DNA from: Pseudomonas fluorescens
GTDB lineage: Bacteria; Pseudomonadota; Gammaproteobacteria; Pseudomonadales; Pseudomonadaceae
Assembly (NCBI RefSeq): GCF_000968015.1
Contig: NZ_LACH01000001.1
Location: forward strand, 186,001-250,000
Reading direction: 5' to 3'
DNA length: 64,000 bases
The notes under the pieces: generated by a model
What the model was told of the DNA's origin: nothing
Databases searched by the model: none
What the model saw: only the letters and a program-made list of their open reading frames with translations
Part shown: piece by piece, positions 63,711 through 64,000 of the stretch
Layout of the letters: the number at the start of each line of letters is the position of its first letter
Numbering within the stretch: position 1 is the first letter of the stretch
Position numbers and translations under genes: made by a program

Positions 63711-64000
63711 CGGCTTTCATACGAATGACATTGGCGGCGCTGGCTGAGCCATCGAGCCAAAAGGACAATTCTGCGTATTGCTTGAACAAATCAGGTGGCA
63801 GGATCGTGCGCCGCGATTGCAGCTCGACTTTGGGTTTGACCCTGTGCAGGCCGGAGACGCCGAGGGCTTGATCGAACTCCGGCGCGTCGTAGGCGAGGTT
63901 GTCAAAGTCATGCTCGAACCAGGGTTCGCCGATGAAGTCGTAGACCAGCCGCATGACCCGATCAGGGGCCTGGGTCAGCAAGTCGTAATCGACAATCAAC
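63694..64000 (-). CDS. Sulfotransferase family protein (C-terminal part; runs off the window)
   Basis: The visible 101 residues resemble the C-terminus of bacterial sulfotransferases (DYDLLTQAPDRVMRLVYDFI, then GEPWFEHDFDNLAYDAPEFD and a GLHRVKPKVE segment). The PAPS-binding motifs would lie outside the window. It is on the same strand and 52 bp upstream of the giant protein gene. It differs from the sulfotransferase at 51904, so the cluster has two distinct enzymes of this type. Confidence 0.72.
   Translation of the reverse strand, partial: LIVDYDLLTQAPDRVMRLVYDFIGEPWFEHDFDNLAYDAPEFDQALGVSGLHRVKPKVELQSRRTILPPDLFKQYAELSFWLDGSASAANVIRMKADAAIS

Overview
The window looks like a chromosomal segment of a Pseudomonas of the fluorescens group. 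The evidence is the high GC content, the many GAGCAAGCTCGCTCCCAC-type REP pairs between genes, and a block (cysA-cysW-cysT-sbp-oscA, a GGDEF/EAL gene, desA) in an order I recall from P. aeruginosa PA0280-PA0286. No database search was possible, so names rest on motifs, lengths and gene order.

Layout. 1-1186: end of metN plus metI. 1365-1994: a SAM methyltransferase. 2122-7339 (-): a TriABC-like RND pump operon with two adaptor lipoproteins. 7603-7943: three tandem 108-bp REP-containing units that copy the 3' end of the next gene. 7933-10880 (-): a polar amino acid ABC importer. 11536-14150 (-): metQ, a possibly truncated sigma-54 AAA+ activator and an RBBP9-like hydrolase. 14649-16827: a desaturase divergent from an AraC regulator. 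16957-18682: a receiver-only response regulator, a Crp/Fnr regulator and an Mpo1-like protein. 18772-22878 (-): oscA-sbp-cysTWA sulfate uptake. 23068-28896: c-di-GMP genes, desA and an HDOD response regulator. 29046-31949 (-): gabD-gabT. 32300-35252: tRNA-Arg(CCG) followed by a small accessory region with an Mrr-like nuclease, an Abi_2/HEPN protein, a candidate small RNA and two tiny genes. 35333-38233 (-): VWA protein, ECF sigma factor and putative anti-sigma factor. 38321-43107: PEBP protein, Rieske/FAD oxidoreductase, YdgA-like protein and a membrane protein. 43190-48261 (-): a five-gene marR / FUSC / DUF1656 / HlyD / OprM efflux operon coupled by ATGA overlaps. 48361-50984: small genes, a YbaK-like deacylase and an NfeD-slipin pair. 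51180-51781: a DUF6124 gene with a long, highly structured leader. 51904-64000 (-): a cluster with a sulfotransferase running off the window end, a 2630-residue Ig-repeat surface protein, a TolC-like lipoprotein, an APS kinase, an Asp/Asn beta-hydroxylase-like protein and a second sulfotransferase.

Two parts stand out. The last cluster puts PAPS synthesis, two sulfotransferases and a hydroxylase in one transcription unit with a giant exported repeat protein. This suggests a sulfated or hydroxylated surface adhesin. The leader before the DUF6124 gene has one middle strand able to pair with either an upstream or a downstream copy of the same two sequence blocks, and the downstream copy contains the ribosome binding site; this is the architecture of a translational switch. 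Sulfur is a theme of the window: methionine uptake, sulfate uptake, oscA and PAPS use.
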